A stretch of 64,000 bases of DNA from Paenibacillus tengchongensis (GCF_008973665.1 NZ_WACP01000009.1:62001-126000); one strand, 5' to 3'. Shown: positions 8,876 through 19,098, numbered from the stretch's first letter. Notes: generated by a model not told the origin, from the sequence alone. Program-made: numbers and translations.

Positions 8876-9841
8876 TTACAACCCCTTGCTCAAGATTAGT
8901 CCGGCCGCCGCCAGCAGCAGCCCCACCGCCCAGAAGGTTACGACGACGCGCCATTCCGACCAGCCGCCCAGCTCAAAGTGATGGTGAATCGGGCTCATGC
9001 GGAAGATGCGCTTGCCGCGTGTCTTAAAGGAGGCGACCTGCAGCACCACAGACAGCATTTCGACGACAAAGACACCGCCGATCACGACGAAGAGCAGCTC
9101 TGTCTTCGTTACAATGGCCACGGCGCCGATCGCGCCTCCGATACCGAAGGAACCGAAGTCCCCCATAAACACCTTCGCCGGATGGGCGTTGAACACGAGG
9201 AAGCCCAGCACGGCGCCGATCATCGCCGCCGCACACACTCCGGCCGCAATCGAGGTCGCCTGCATGGCCACCACGGCAAATGCCGCCAGCGCGATCGCAC
9301 TGACACCCGACAGCAGACCGTCTACACCATCGGTAAAGTTAACGGCGTTGGTAACAGCCATCATCATTACGATAATAAAAGGATAATAGAACCAGGGACC
9401 CCAGTCAAAGCGGACGTCGGTCCCGGGGATGCTGATCCCCGTATCATGTCCCGCCGAGAACAGCAGCACGCACATGACGGCGCCCACCACCAGCTGTCCC
9501 AGCAGCTTCTGCCGCGGCGTGAGCCCGAGGGACCGCTTGAATACAATTTTGATATAGTCATCCAGGAAGCCGATCAGACCGTAGCCGAGCGCGGCCACGA
9601 GCAGGACATAGAAGTCCGAATCGACCACGGAAAACTTCAGAAAAGACAAAGTGAATGCCAGCATGATGATAATGCCGCCCATCGTCGGCGTTCCGGCTTT
9701 TTTCAAATGGGTTTGCGGTCCGTCATCACGAACCTGCTGTCCGAATTTCAATCTGCGCAGCAGCGGTATGATAAGCGGAGCGGCAATGACCGCAAGGATA
9801 AAGGATACGGCAATCGTCAGCAGCAGCAGTTGGTAATCCAT
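8876..9841 (-). CDS. mraY: Phospho-MurNAc-pentapeptide translocase MraY
   Basis: Integral membrane enzyme that makes lipid I by transferring phospho-MurNAc-pentapeptide to undecaprenyl phosphate. The 321-residue product shows about ten hydrophobic segments, the DDYIK motif, the NAVNFTDGVDGL active-site loop, and HHHFE near the C terminus, all family hallmarks. An ATG at 9841 is preferred to a GTG two codons upstream because it sits about ten bases after GGAGG. It is almost contiguous with murD downstream. Confidence 0.97.
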   Translation of the reverse strand: MDYQLLLLTIAVSFILAVIAAPLIIPLLRRLKFGQQVRDDGPQTHLKKAGTPTMGGIIIMLAFTLSFLKFSVVDSDFYVLLVAALGYGLIGFLDDYIKIVFKRSLGLTPRQKLLGQLVVGAVMCVLLFSAGHDTGISIPGTDVRFDWGPWFYYPFIIVMMMAVTNAVNFTDGVDGLLSGVSAIALAAFAVVAMQATSIAAGVCAAAMIGAVLGFLVFNAHPAKVFMGDFGSFGIGGAIGAVAIVTKTELLFVVIGGVFVVEMLSVVLQVASFKTRGKRIFRMSPIHHHFELGGWSEWRVVVTFWAVGLLLAAAGLILSKGL

Positions 9842-9925
9842 GGGCACACCCCCTCCAATCGTTGTTTTTCTCTGTTTGTCTGAAATTCAAATCTTCTGCA
9901 GTTTAGAGAACAGCAGCCGTCCCGG

Positions 9926-11317
9926 CTAGAGCAGCTCGTTCAGCCGGTTCAGCACCTCTTCCAGACGCATGCCCCGCGATGCTTTGAAGAGCACCACGTC
10001 TTTGGCCCGGCACTTGGCGGTCAGGGCTTTGGTCAGTTCCTCCTTGTCCTGAAAAGCCTGCACGCGGCCCGGCCCGAATCTGGCCCGGGCGCTCTCCGCA
10101 ATATGTCCGGCCAGCGGTCCGTAAGTATATACACTGTCCGTTAATTCCGGATCCAGATACGCGCCGATCTCTTGGTGAAAAGAGATTTCATCCGGCCCCA
10201 GCTCCAGCATGTCGCCAAGCACCGCAATCCGGATTCCGCCGGTTTTGTAGGCCTCAAGTACATCAATCGCCGCCTTCATGGAGGTCGGGCTGGCATTGTA
10301 GGCATCGTTCAGCAGCGTCACGCCGCCGGGTGTCTGCAGCACCTCGATCCGCATGCCGGTCAGCTTAAGCCCCCGGAAACCCTGCTCCAGCAGCGTCTCC
10401 CCGACGCCGAAATGGCGCGCCACCGCAAGTGCAGCCAGCGCATTGACCACATTGTGGCGGCCCGGCAGCGGCAAGGTAAACGCCTGCTCCTGATGAAGAT
10501 GGGCGGTGAAGGTCATCCCTGCCGAATGGTTCATGATGCCGGTCGGATAATCGTCGTTGTCCCGGGCCAGCCCGAAGCGGAACAGCTGCAGCCCTTCCGG
10601 CGTACGGAAGCCCTCCTCCTGCAGACCTGCAGCCAGCAGTGGCTCGTCGCCATGGTAAATCAGCAGTCCGCCCGGCTTCAGCCCTTCGGCGATCTCCAGC
10701 TTGGCGCGGGCGATTTCCATCCGTGACCCGAGCTGCAGCAAATGGGATTCGCCGATATTGGTGATGACTGCCACATCGGGTGGTGCCAGCGAAGCCAACA
10801 GAGCAATCTCGCCCCGGGCGCTCATGCCCATCTCCAGGACGGCAATCTCCACATCCGGGTCCATAGACAGCACGGTCAGCGGCAGACCGATGTGATTGTT
10901 AAAATTGCCCTGTGTTTTATGCACCTTGAACTTCTGGGCGAGCAGCGCGGTGATCATATCCTTGGTCGTCGTCTTGCCGTTGCTGCCGGTAACGCCGACT
11001 ACCTTCGGAGCGACTTCCGCAAGATAGGCTGCGGCAAGCCGCTGCAGCGCCTCCAGCGTGTCATCGACCAGAACGGCGCCCGCAGGTGCCGTTCCTTTGT
11101 CCCGCTGCCACAGCGTGGCTGCGGCACCCGCGGCCAGCGCGCCTTCCGCATACGCGTGGCCGTCAAACTTCTCCCCGGCCAGCGGCACGAACAGGCAGCC
11201 GGGTGATATCCGGCGGGAGTCGGTCACCACTCCCGTAATGAGCGTTTCCGCAGCGCCGGCGGAGGTCAGCTCTCCCCCGCACATGGCGGCAATATGTTGC
11301 AGCGTATTGGTTATCAA
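9926..11317 (-). CDS. murF: D-Ala-D-Ala-adding ligase MurF
   Basis: Cytoplasmic ligase that attaches D-Ala-D-Ala to UDP-MurNAc-tripeptide, completing the pentapeptide. The 463-residue product has the central P-loop VTGSNGKTTTKDM (near residue 109), the NDAYNASPTSM motif (near 310) and a C-terminal Mur ligase domain. Translation appears to begin at a TTG whose TTGA overlaps the murE TGA stop, indicating translational coupling. About 80 bases separate it from mraY. Confidence 0.96.
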   Translation of the reverse strand: MITNTLQHIAAMCGGELTSAGAAETLITGVVTDSRRISPGCLFVPLAGEKFDGHAYAEGALAAGAAATLWQRDKGTAPAGAVLVDDTLEALQRLAAAYLAEVAPKVVGVTGSNGKTTTKDMITALLAQKFKVHKTQGNFNNHIGLPLTVLSMDPDVEIAVLEMGMSARGEIALLASLAPPDVAVITNIGESHLLQLGSRMEIARAKLEIAEGLKPGGLLIYHGDEPLLAAGLQEEGFRTPEGLQLFRFGLARDNDDYPTGIMNHSAGMTFTAHLHQEQAFTLPLPGRHNVVNALAALAVARHFGVGETLLEQGFRGLKLTGMRIEVLQTPGGVTLLNDAYNASPTSMKAAIDVLEAYKTGGIRIAVLGDMLELGPDEISFHQEIGAYLDPELTDSVYTYGPLAGHIAESARARFGPGRVQAFQDKEELTKALTAKCRAKDVVLFKASRGMRLEEVLNRLNELL

Positions 11318-12804
11318 TGGCTCCGGCCCCTTATAGCTTCTTTGGCGACAACGCGGTCATCGAAATCATGAACCTCTTTGCCGATCAACTGGTAGGTCTC
11401 ATGACCTTTCCCCGCAATCAATACTACATCGCCGTGGCTTGCCATTTCAATTGCTTTTCCGATGGCTTCCCGGCGGTCTGCGATCATCTCGTACCGTTCC
11501 TGCGCCACTCCATCCTCTGTCAGGCCCGCTTCAATGTCCTTCAGGATGAGGAGCGGATCTTCGGTCCGCGGATTATCGGAGGTGACCAGCACGAAGTCGC
11601 TGTATTTGGCGGCGATTTTGCCCATCAGCGGACGCTTCGTACGGTCACGGTCGCCCCCGCAGCCGAAGACGGTCAGCACCCGGGCGGAAGCGAACTCCCG
11701 CACAGCCTTCAGCACATTCTCCAGTCCGTCCGGCGTATGGGCGTAATCCACAATGACCGCATAGTCCTGTCCGGCATCCACCGCCTCTACCCGGCCGTCA
11801 ACGCCCGGAACCGACTCCAGGCTGGCTTTGATTTCTTCCAGAGGCACTTCCTCCAGCAGTGCGGCCGTGATGGCCGCCAGCGCATTATAGACATTGAATT
11901 TGCCGACCATCTTCAGGGAAATATCCGTTTCTCCCTTAAACGTCTCTACATGGAAAAAGGTTCCCTTGGAAGTGATAGAGATCTGCGAAGCTCTGACATT
12001 GGCCTGGTTGTCGATGCCATATGTAATGACTTCCGCCGCCGTCTGCGCGGCAAAATAAGCGCTGGCCGGATCGTCCGCATTCAGCACGGCGTATTTGCGC
12101 TCCTCCTTCCACGGGGAGATCGCATTGCCCAGCCGCGAGAAGAACAGACCCTTGGCCGCGCGGTATTCTTCCATCGTATGATGATAATCTAGATGATCCT
12201 GGGTTAGATTGGTAAATATTGCTGTCCGGTAATCCGTCCCCCTCACCCGCCCCTGCTCCAGCGCATGGGAAGAGACCTCCATTACGCAGCATTGCACACC
12301 CTTCTGGGTCATGTTATGCAGGGTACGCTGCAGTTCCAGCGCCTCCTGGGTGGTGCCGGCCATCGGGTAGCTCTGTCCGTCGTAGCGCATCTGAATCGTG
12401 CCGATCAGGCCCGTCTTCACCCCGTGGTCTTCCATAATGCGTTCGATCAGATAAGTGGTGGTCGTCTTGCCGTTGGTGCCCGTCACCCCGATCATGCGCA
12501 TCCGGCTGCTTGGTGCGCCGAAGAAGGCGCCCGCCAGTACAGCCATTGCAAACCGGCTGTCGTCGACGACAAGCTGCGGAAGGGCAATATCGTCAAGCTT
12601 CCGCTCGCAGACCAGGGCAGCGGCGCCGCTGGCCGCAGCCTGCGGTGCATAGGCATGGCCGTCCACGGTGAATCCCGGCAGACAGATAAACAAATCTCCC
12701 GGCTTAACTTTACGCGAATCACTGGTCAGATCACTAATCTCAATCTCGCCGTCCCCGTATAACCGGGCGGCAGCGAGGCAAGAAGCCAGTTCCTGCAATT
12801 TCAT
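11314..12804 (-). CDS. murE: UDP-MurNAc-tripeptide synthetase MurE
   Basis: Adds the third amino acid of the stem peptide. The 496-residue product has the P-loop VTGTNGKTTTTYL (near residue 109) and the motif DNPR followed by E (VTSDNPRTE, near 412). That motif marks enzymes that add meso-diaminopimelate rather than lysine, matching the DAP-type wall of Bacillales. Its stop overlaps the murF start by four bases. ATG start; the gene follows spoVD. Confidence 0.97.
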   Translation of the reverse strand: MKLQELASCLAAARLYGDGEIEISDLTSDSRKVKPGDLFICLPGFTVDGHAYAPQAAASGAAALVCERKLDDIALPQLVVDDSRFAMAVLAGAFFGAPSSRMRMIGVTGTNGKTTTTYLIERIMEDHGVKTGLIGTIQMRYDGQSYPMAGTTQEALELQRTLHNMTQKGVQCCVMEVSSHALEQGRVRGTDYRTAIFTNLTQDHLDYHHTMEEYRAAKGLFFSRLGNAISPWKEERKYAVLNADDPASAYFAAQTAAEVITYGIDNQANVRASQISITSKGTFFHVETFKGETDISLKMVGKFNVYNALAAITAALLEEVPLEEIKASLESVPGVDGRVEAVDAGQDYAVIVDYAHTPDGLENVLKAVREFASARVLTVFGCGGDRDRTKRPLMGKIAAKYSDFVLVTSDNPRTEDPLLILKDIEAGLTEDGVAQERYEMIADRREAIGKAIEMASHGDVVLIAGKGHETYQLIGKEVHDFDDRVVAKEAIRGRSH

Positions 12805-12853
12805 AGCTATCCCTCACTTTAGTCATTTCGGTTAAGTTGCTGAGTATCCTTCG

Positions 12854-14779
12854 TCATTCCGGGCCGGCGCCCATATAAAGGCGGATCGTCGAGCCCTGCT
12901 CCACACGGGCGCCCGCTTTGGGAGCCTGGTTGATGACGGTATTTCCGGTACCGGACCGGACCAGATTAAAGTTCATATTCATATCTTCATAAATATCCTG
13001 TACGGTAGCCCCGGTCAGATCCGGTACAGTTACGATCGGAGTTTCGCCGTACTTATACGTCTTGGGCAGCTGATCCTTCCGCGGCGGCACCTTCAGCACA
13101 TGCAGGGAATCCTCCAGGATGTTCTGCACGATCGGCGCGGCGACCACGCCGCCGAACTGTATCCCCTTAGGATTATCCACAGCGGTGTATACGATAATCT
13201 GCGGATCATCCGCAGGCGCAAAGCCGATAAAAGAAACGATATGCTCTGTGGGTGAATAGCGCCCGTTGACTACTTTTTGTGCCGTCCCGGTTTTGCCTCC
13301 CACCCGGTAGCCGTCAATAAACGCCGGCCGGCCGGTTCCTTTGGCAACCACACTCTCCAGGGCGGCCCGCACCTTCGCCGAGGTCTCTCCGGAGATCACC
13401 TGGCGCACAAGCTTCGGCTCCACCTCGGATACCTTCTCTCCGGTCTCCGGGTTAATCCAGGCTTTGGCTACATGGGGCGTGTAGAGCTTCCCGCCGTTAA
13501 TGGCGGCGGAGACGGCTGCAATCTGCTGGATCGGGGTCACCGACACTCCCTGCCCGAAGGCGGTTGTCGCCAGCTCCACCGGGCCGACCTGCGACAGCTT
13601 GAACAGAATGCCGCTCGACTCGCCGTTCAGGTCAATGCCCGTTTTGGCGCCGAACCCGAAATTGCGGATATAATCAAACAGCGTTTCTTTGCCCAGACGC
13701 TGTCCGAGAGCCACAAAGCCCGGGTTGCAGGAATTCTCCACCACCTGCAGGAACGTCTGGCTGCCGTGGCCGCCTTTTTTCCAGCAGCGCAGCTTGGCTC
13801 CGCCTACCTCAATAAAACCCGGATCATAAAATTGCTCATTCTGCAGATCCACCTTGCCCTCCTGCAAAGCGGCGGCAAGCGTAATAATCTTGAAGGTAGA
13901 GCCGGGCTCATAGGTCATCCAGATCGGCAGATTACGGTTGTAAACGGAAGGGTCAACCTGCTGGTATTGCCCAGGCTCATAGCCCGGGCGGCTGGCCATA
14001 GCCAGAATCTCCCCGTTCTTCGGATTCATCGCAATGGCCCAGGCGCCCTGCGCCTGATATTTGACCATCGCCTGATCGAGCTCCCGCTCCATAATCGACT
14101 GAATCTGCTTGTCGATGGTCAGCTGCAGGCTCAAACCCTCCTGCGGCGCAGTATATTTCTCGGAAGAACCCGGCATCAGCCTGCCGCCGGCATCGGATAA
14201 ATAGGAGACATTGCCGCCGATCCCTTTAAGCAGCTTATCATAAATTCTTTCCACGCCGGCAATGCCCTGGTTGTCGATCCCGGTGAACCCGAGAATATGT
14301 GCCGCCAGGTCCCCATATGGATAATACCGCTTATTGTCTTCGGCCACAATGATGCCCGGAAGCTGCAAATCACGGACGCTGGCTGCAAGCTCCATCGTAA
14401 TTTTGCGGCCGCCGGGCTGTAGCTTGACGGAAGACTCACTTTTGGACAACAGGGTGACCAGCTTCATTTCGGACATGCCCAGCAAAGGGGCCAGCTGCTT
14501 AGCCGTTCCCTGCTTATCCTTCACTTGGACAGGTACGGCATACACAGTCGGGGAGCTGATATTATAGGCCAGCGCCTCCCCCTGCCGGTCCAATATTTCG
14601 CCGCGCTTGGCGGTATACGGAATGTTGCGGCGCCAGGATTCTTCCGCCTTGGCGCTCAGCTTCTCGCCCTGCAGCAGCTGCACATAAGCCAGGCGCAGGG
14701 CCAGTGAACCGAACAACACGGCAAGTCCCAGCAGCGTCCACAGCATTCTGCGCCGGGTTACGACTTTTGACACCTTCAT
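12854..14779 (-). CDS. spoVD: Stage V sporulation protein D, class B PBP
   Basis: Class B penicillin-binding transpeptidase; in B. subtilis SpoVD partners SpoVE in spore cortex synthesis. The 641-residue product has one N-terminal membrane segment, a dimerisation domain, and the transpeptidase triad STFK, SCN and KTGTAQ. A single C-terminal PASTA domain starts near VTVPDLTGATVQDIYED. An upstream ATG (14812) is in frame, but the one at 14779 has GGGGAG at the right distance and gives a length close to the 645 residues known for SpoVD. It follows the PBP2B-type gene, as in B. subtilis. Confidence 0.93.
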   Translation of the reverse strand: MKVSKVVTRRRMLWTLLGLAVLFGSLALRLAYVQLLQGEKLSAKAEESWRRNIPYTAKRGEILDRQGEALAYNISSPTVYAVPVQVKDKQGTAKQLAPLLGMSEMKLVTLLSKSESSVKLQPGGRKITMELAASVRDLQLPGIIVAEDNKRYYPYGDLAAHILGFTGIDNQGIAGVERIYDKLLKGIGGNVSYLSDAGGRLMPGSSEKYTAPQEGLSLQLTIDKQIQSIMERELDQAMVKYQAQGAWAIAMNPKNGEILAMASRPGYEPGQYQQVDPSVYNRNLPIWMTYEPGSTFKIITLAAALQEGKVDLQNEQFYDPGFIEVGGAKLRCWKKGGHGSQTFLQVVENSCNPGFVALGQRLGKETLFDYIRNFGFGAKTGIDLNGESSGILFKLSQVGPVELATTAFGQGVSVTPIQQIAAVSAAINGGKLYTPHVAKAWINPETGEKVSEVEPKLVRQVISGETSAKVRAALESVVAKGTGRPAFIDGYRVGGKTGTAQKVVNGRYSPTEHIVSFIGFAPADDPQIIVYTAVDNPKGIQFGGVVAAPIVQNILEDSLHVLKVPPRKDQLPKTYKYGETPIVTVPDLTGATVQDIYEDMNMNFNLVRSGTGNTVINQAPKAGARVEQGSTIRLYMGAGPE

Positions 14780-14906
14780 TGGCGTTCTCCCCGCTTTCGC
14801 TCGTATAGACATGATCTCTTATCTTCATGACTATTCGGGACAAACAGGGCTTAGAACAAGCAGTCAATATAAGCGGGCTTGCCTTAGTTCGCCGGTCAGC
14901 CTTCGG

Positions 14907-17153
14907 CTATTCCGCAGCAGTTTCCCCCTCCGTCTCATCAACGGCAGGAGGGACAGGAATATCTTCCCCGTACTCGTTCAGCGGAGCAAGCGACAAGGTT
15001 ACTACTGTCTTGCCGTTCTTTATCTCTTCTTTTTGTTCGGTTACATAACCCTCGCCTTCCACCGTGATCCCCACCTTCAGCAGATTGAGCACCTCCAGCG
15101 CATCGCGCAGAGATTGTCCGCTCAGATCGGGAATCACCGGCTTATCGCTCTGCTGTGTAATAAGGAAGATCTTCTGACCGGAAGATAACATGCTGCCTGC
15201 TTCTGGATACTGGGAAATCACTGAAGTCCCCTGACCGACCGTTTCGAAATTATATCCTTGTTTCAGGAGCATTTCTCTGGCTGCGGCAGCCGTTTTATCG
15301 GTAAGATCAGGCGCCGTGCGTATAGCGGCAGCGGTCTTTGTGGCCGTGGCTGAGGTCTTCTTCTCGTCGTCTTCAGCATTATCGTCCGCTACCTTCGGAA
15401 CACCCATATATTCCAGCGATTGCGATACAATCTCTTTAAATACCGGTCCCGCCGCAGCACCACCGCCGGTAGCATCGGCAGGCTCGTCAATGACGATATA
15501 TACCGCAATCTTCGGATTATTAACCGGAGCATATCCCAGAAAGGACGAGAGCACTTTGTCACGGTCATACCCGCCCTTGCCGTCCGGCTTAATCGCCGTA
15601 CCGGTCTTGCCCGCTACACGGTAGCCTTCAATGTAGGCATGGCGCCCGGTTCCATGATCCAGATCCGCAACCACCTGCTCCAGGTAGCTGCCGGTTTCTT
15701 TGGCACTTTCCTCGGAGATGACCTGCCGCACCACTTGTGGCTGGGTTACGGTAGTCTTGCCGGTATTGGGGTCGGTGACCTCCTTGACCACATGCGGCAC
15801 CATCAGCTTTCCGCCGTTGGCGATGGCTGAGATGGCGGTAAGCTGCTGAATCGGAGTCACCTCCACCTTGCCGTGCCCGTATGCGATCGTTGCGTTCTCC
15901 GAAGCATTGTGCGGTGTCGGATTAACGCGTCCGCTGATTTCGCCCGGGAGATCAATACCGGTAACATTGTTAAATCCGAAGTCATCCACGTATTGCAGCA
16001 GCCTGTCCGGACCGAGCATTTCATAGCCAAGCTTGACGAAGGCCACGTTACTTGAACGCTTCACACCTTCCAGAAAGGTAATTTCGCCATACCCGCTTCT
16101 GTTCTGGTCATAGAGAGGCTTGCTATAACCCTTGATCCGGATGGAACCGGACATGAAGGTCTTATCGGGATCGAATAAGTTCTCCTCCACCGCTCCGGCA
16201 AGCGCAACAATCTTAAACGTGGAACCCGGCTCAAATCTCGATTTGATCGCATGGTTATAGAAGACACCCGGATCAGAGGCATAATTCCAGAACTCGTTGG
16301 GATTGAAGGTTGGCATATTTGCCATTCCCAGAATCTCCATCGTATTCGGATCGGCTGCAATGACCGTGATGCTTTTCGGCTTGTATTCATCGTAGGCCTT
16401 TTGCATCGCCTGTTCGATATAATACTGGATTGTACTGTCGATCGTCAGCTTGAAATTACTGCCATTTACCACAGGCTGGTACGTATCCTGCGAATCAGGC
16501 AGCTTGATGCCCTTGCCGTCGCTCTGATACAGCAGCTTGCCGTCCGTTCCCTTTAACTGCTTGTCAAAATACTTTTCCAGGCCCATCACCGCGTTGCCGT
16601 CCCGGTCCGTATACCCCAGAATATGCGCCGCCAGCGTTTGCTGCGGATAATAGCGCTTCTGCTCGGTAATCACTCCGACACCGGTTTCCAAGATATCATG
16701 CTCATCCCGCAGCTTCTGAATGAACTCGTCGACCTTGTCGCGCAGTTCCTGGTCGATCTTCCAGCCCTCGTTACGAATTTCCCTGTTCTTTAAGTATTTC
16801 CCCTTATCATCCTTGGCTTCCACGAGCGCCTTCAGTTCATTCTCCGGCTTGCCAAGCAGCTCATGCAGGCCGGTGATCACCTCTTCCCCAATGCCGCGCT
16901 CGGCTATAACCTCCGGATTGACCACCACCGTGTAGGCGGGCACATCGCTGGCCAGCACCTTTCCGTTGCGGTCTTCAATGGTGCCGCGCTCTGCCTTAAT
17001 CACCGAGGTATGGGCTCTTTTCTCGGCCGCATAGGCCTGCCAGAAGTCGCGGTCCAGTACCTGAATCCAGAACACCCTTCCGATCAAAACAAGAAAAAAG
17101 AGGGTAATACACCCTCCTATAAACAGCGTGCGAAGTTTTATTCTTTTCACCAT
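14907..17153 (-). CDS. pbpB: Septal class B PBP (PBP2B/FtsI type)
   Basis: Septal peptidoglycan transpeptidase. The 748-residue product has an N-terminal membrane anchor (LFIGGCITLFFLVLIGRVF), the class B dimerisation region with RGTIEDRNGKVLA, the catalytic STFK, SSN and KTGTA motifs, and two C-terminal PASTA repeats (about residues 600-720) joined by a short linker. The tail is acidic. ATG at 17153 lies seven bases after GAGG; a TTG two codons upstream is less likely. Position between ftsL and spoVD matches pbpB of B. subtilis. Confidence 0.95.
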   Translation of the reverse strand: MVKRIKLRTLFIGGCITLFFLVLIGRVFWIQVLDRDFWQAYAAEKRAHTSVIKAERGTIEDRNGKVLASDVPAYTVVVNPEVIAERGIGEEVITGLHELLGKPENELKALVEAKDDKGKYLKNREIRNEGWKIDQELRDKVDEFIQKLRDEHDILETGVGVITEQKRYYPQQTLAAHILGYTDRDGNAVMGLEKYFDKQLKGTDGKLLYQSDGKGIKLPDSQDTYQPVVNGSNFKLTIDSTIQYYIEQAMQKAYDEYKPKSITVIAADPNTMEILGMANMPTFNPNEFWNYASDPGVFYNHAIKSRFEPGSTFKIVALAGAVEENLFDPDKTFMSGSIRIKGYSKPLYDQNRSGYGEITFLEGVKRSSNVAFVKLGYEMLGPDRLLQYVDDFGFNNVTGIDLPGEISGRVNPTPHNASENATIAYGHGKVEVTPIQQLTAISAIANGGKLMVPHVVKEVTDPNTGKTTVTQPQVVRQVISEESAKETGSYLEQVVADLDHGTGRHAYIEGYRVAGKTGTAIKPDGKGGYDRDKVLSSFLGYAPVNNPKIAVYIVIDEPADATGGGAAAGPVFKEIVSQSLEYMGVPKVADDNAEDDEKKTSATATKTAAAIRTAPDLTDKTAAAAREMLLKQGYNFETVGQGTSVISQYPEAGSMLSSGQKIFLITQQSDKPVIPDLSGQSLRDALEVLNLLKVGITVEGEGYVTEQKEEIKNGKTVVTLSLAPLNEYGEDIPVPPAVDETEGETAAE

Positions 17154-17206
17154 AAGCAAACCTCACAAACTAGATTTAATAATCGGGCTATCATCAAAAA
17201 CACCGC

Positions 17207-17587
17207 TTATTCCGCACCCTCGTCGGGGGAGACGTAAATATTTGAATCCTCTGACGGACGGGAATAGCCGAGCTGTTCCGCCTTCTTCGGCACCAGTTCC
17301 AGCAACGTCTGCTTCTCTTTCTGATATACGGCAATTTCCTTTTTGGTGCTTGCGATTTTGGCATCCAGCTTCTGCGCCTGCATGTTCAAATCATAAATGT
17401 GGACGTAACGCGAGATCAGGGCGACTGCAACCAGCGCAAATACGCTTACGGTAAGCATATACAGCAGCTTCTCCTTCATCGGGAGGACGCGGCGTGTGGT
17501 GACAACCTTAGTCTTCTCGCGGTATAGCTGTCGCTTCTCTTCTTTTCTTTGAGGCTGGGTTGCCAAGTTTCCGCGGGTATAGGCCAT
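17207..17587 (-). CDS. ftsL: Cell division protein FtsL
   Basis: Small bitopic divisome protein that forms a complex with DivIB and DivIC. The 126-residue product has a basic cytoplasmic region, one membrane segment (LYMLTVSVFALVAVALI, near residues 55-71) and an extracellular coiled coil rich in Lys, Gln and Leu heptads. An in-frame extension overlaps rsmH, but ATG 17587 has AAAGGAG upstream and gives the normal short cytoplasmic tail. FtsL diverges fast, so the call rests on size, topology and its place between rsmH and pbpB. Confidence 0.9.
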   Translation of the reverse strand: MAYTRGNLATQPQRKEEKRQLYREKTKVVTTRRVLPMKEKLLYMLTVSVFALVAVALISRYVHIYDLNMQAQKLDAKIASTKKEIAVYQKEKQTLLELVPKKAEQLGYSRPSEDSNIYVSPDEGAE

Positions 17588-17612
17588 CTCTGACTCTCCT
17601 TTATCGTCTTTA

Positions 17613-18566
17613 TTATAATTTCTCTGCGATGCGCAGCTTCGCCGAACGGGCGCGCGGGTTCTCGGCGAGCTCCGCTTCCGAAGGCACAACCGGCTTGCGG
17701 TTGATCAGCTTCAGACTGCCGGAAGCCCCGCATACGCAGACCGGAAAGTCCGGCGGACAAGTGCACTTACTGACATAACTGCTCATAATTTGTTTGCATA
17801 TCCGGTCTTCCAGCGAGTGAAATGTAATAACGGATACTCTGCCTTCAGGGGCCAGACAACGCACAGCTCCGTGCAGACCTTCTTTAAAAGCGCCCAGCTC
17901 ATCGTTCACTGCGATGCGCAACGCCTGAAAGCTGCGTTTGGCGGGGTGTCCACCCGTTCTGCGTGCTGCCGCAGGTATGCCTTCCTTGACCAGCTCAGCT
18001 AACTCACCGGTACCCGCAATCGGCGCCTGCTCCCGGCGTTCGACTATTTTGCGGGCGATCCGCCGCGAGAACTTCTCTTCTCCATACTCAAAAAGAATGC
18101 GGGCGATCTCCTGCTCCGGCCAGGTATTGATGATTTCGGCGGCCGTCAGCTCCCCGGACTGGTCCATCCGCATATCCAGCGGTGCGTCATGATTGTAACT
18201 GAAGCCCCGCTCCCCTTCGTCGAACTGGGGCGAGGATACGCCAAGATCGAACAGAATGCCATCCACCTGGGGAACGCCCTCTTCCTGCGGAACGAACGGC
18301 AGATCCCTCAGGACCTGCTCGAGATCGCGGAAGTTGGTCTTCACTAAGACTACTTTATCTCCATATTCAGCCAGACGTTCTCTGGCATTGTCCAAGGCCC
18401 AGTCATCCTGGTCCAGACAGATCAGCCGGCCGGTTCCGCTAAGCTTGGAGGCAATCAGTGAACTGTGCCCCGCTCCTCCAAGTGTACAGTCGACATATAT
18501 GCCATCCCGCTTGATGTGCAGCCCTTCTGTCGCTTCTTCCTTAAGCACCGTGATGTGGTGAAACAA
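17613..18566 (-). CDS. rsmH: 16S rRNA (cytosine-N4) methyltransferase RsmH
   Basis: SAM-dependent methyltransferase that N4-methylates C1402 of 16S rRNA; also called MraW. The 317-residue product begins FHHITVLKEEA and carries the SAM motif DCTLGGAGHS (near residues 28-37), LDQDDWAL after the second strand, and the C-terminal TFHSLEDRICK segment, all typical. It starts with TTG behind GGAGGG. It sits between mraZ and ftsL as in almost all dcw clusters. Confidence 0.97.
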   Translation of the reverse strand: MFHHITVLKEEATEGLHIKRDGIYVDCTLGGAGHSSLIASKLSGTGRLICLDQDDWALDNARERLAEYGDKVVLVKTNFRDLEQVLRDLPFVPQEEGVPQVDGILFDLGVSSPQFDEGERGFSYNHDAPLDMRMDQSGELTAAEIINTWPEQEIARILFEYGEEKFSRRIARKIVERREQAPIAGTGELAELVKEGIPAAARRTGGHPAKRSFQALRIAVNDELGAFKEGLHGAVRCLAPEGRVSVITFHSLEDRICKQIMSSYVSKCTCPPDFPVCVCGASGSLKLINRKPVVPSEAELAENPRARSAKLRIAEKL

Positions 18567-18608
18567 GCTGCATCCCTCCAGCGCAGTATTCGAAATTGTG
18601 TATGTGTG

Positions 18609-19046
18609 TTATAGGTCAAAATTGAAATCCACCAATTTCTCGGCGATCTCGTTGAACGATTCCTCGGATTGTTCGAAGTACTGCTCCCATAGCCCTTTGT
18701 TCCAGATTTCCACCCGGTTCGAAACGCCCAGAATAACACAGTCCTTATCCAGCTTGGCATACTGCCGTAAATTGGCCGGCAGATTGACACGCCCTTGCTT
18801 ATCCCATACACATTCGGTCGCTCCCGAGAAAAAAAAGCGGCTGAACGCACGGGCATCCGACTTCATCAGAGAAAGGCTTTTGAGCTTTTGCTCCATGATT
18901 CCCCATTCTTCCATAGGATAAACAAACAAGCAGGAATCGAGGCCGCGGGTCGCGACGAAAGAGGCTCCGAGCAATTCACGGAACTTAGCCGGGATAATGA
19001 TCCGGCCTTTGTCGTCAATGCTATGCTGGAATTCCCCCATAAACAT
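18609..19046 (-). CDS. mraZ: Transcriptional regulator MraZ
   Basis: AbrB-fold DNA-binding protein that controls the dcw operon by binding TGGG-type repeats upstream of its own gene. The 145-residue product starts MFMGEFQHSID and has two copies of the MraZ fold, with the repeated DxKGR/DKQGR signature (near residues 12 and 79). A GTG four codons upstream is in frame but lies against the AAGGAG site, so ATG 19046 is chosen. First gene of the cluster; its operator boxes are visible in its leader. Confidence 0.96.
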   Translation of the reverse strand: MFMGEFQHSIDDKGRIIIPAKFRELLGASFVATRGLDSCLFVYPMEEWGIMEQKLKSLSLMKSDARAFSRFFFSGATECVWDKQGRVNLPANLRQYAKLDKDCVILGVSNRVEIWNKGLWEQYFEQSEESFNEIAEKLVDFNFDL

Positions 19047-19073
19047 CGATTGCCCCACTCCTTGTTACCGATT

Positions 19074-19098
19074 CCCCACTTTACCCCACTTTACACCA
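19074..19098 (-). promoter_or_regulatory. MraZ operator boxes
   Basis: Read on the minus strand, three pentamers TGGTG, TGGGG and TGGGG lie exactly ten bases apart (19098-19094, 19088-19084, 19078-19074), two of them preceded by TAAAG. Known MraZ operators are TGGG-type repeats with about five-base spacers, or AAAGTGGG in Mollicutes. A fourth TGGGG lies at 19057-19053, between the ribosome site and the start codon. This is the expected autoregulatory site. Confidence 0.75.
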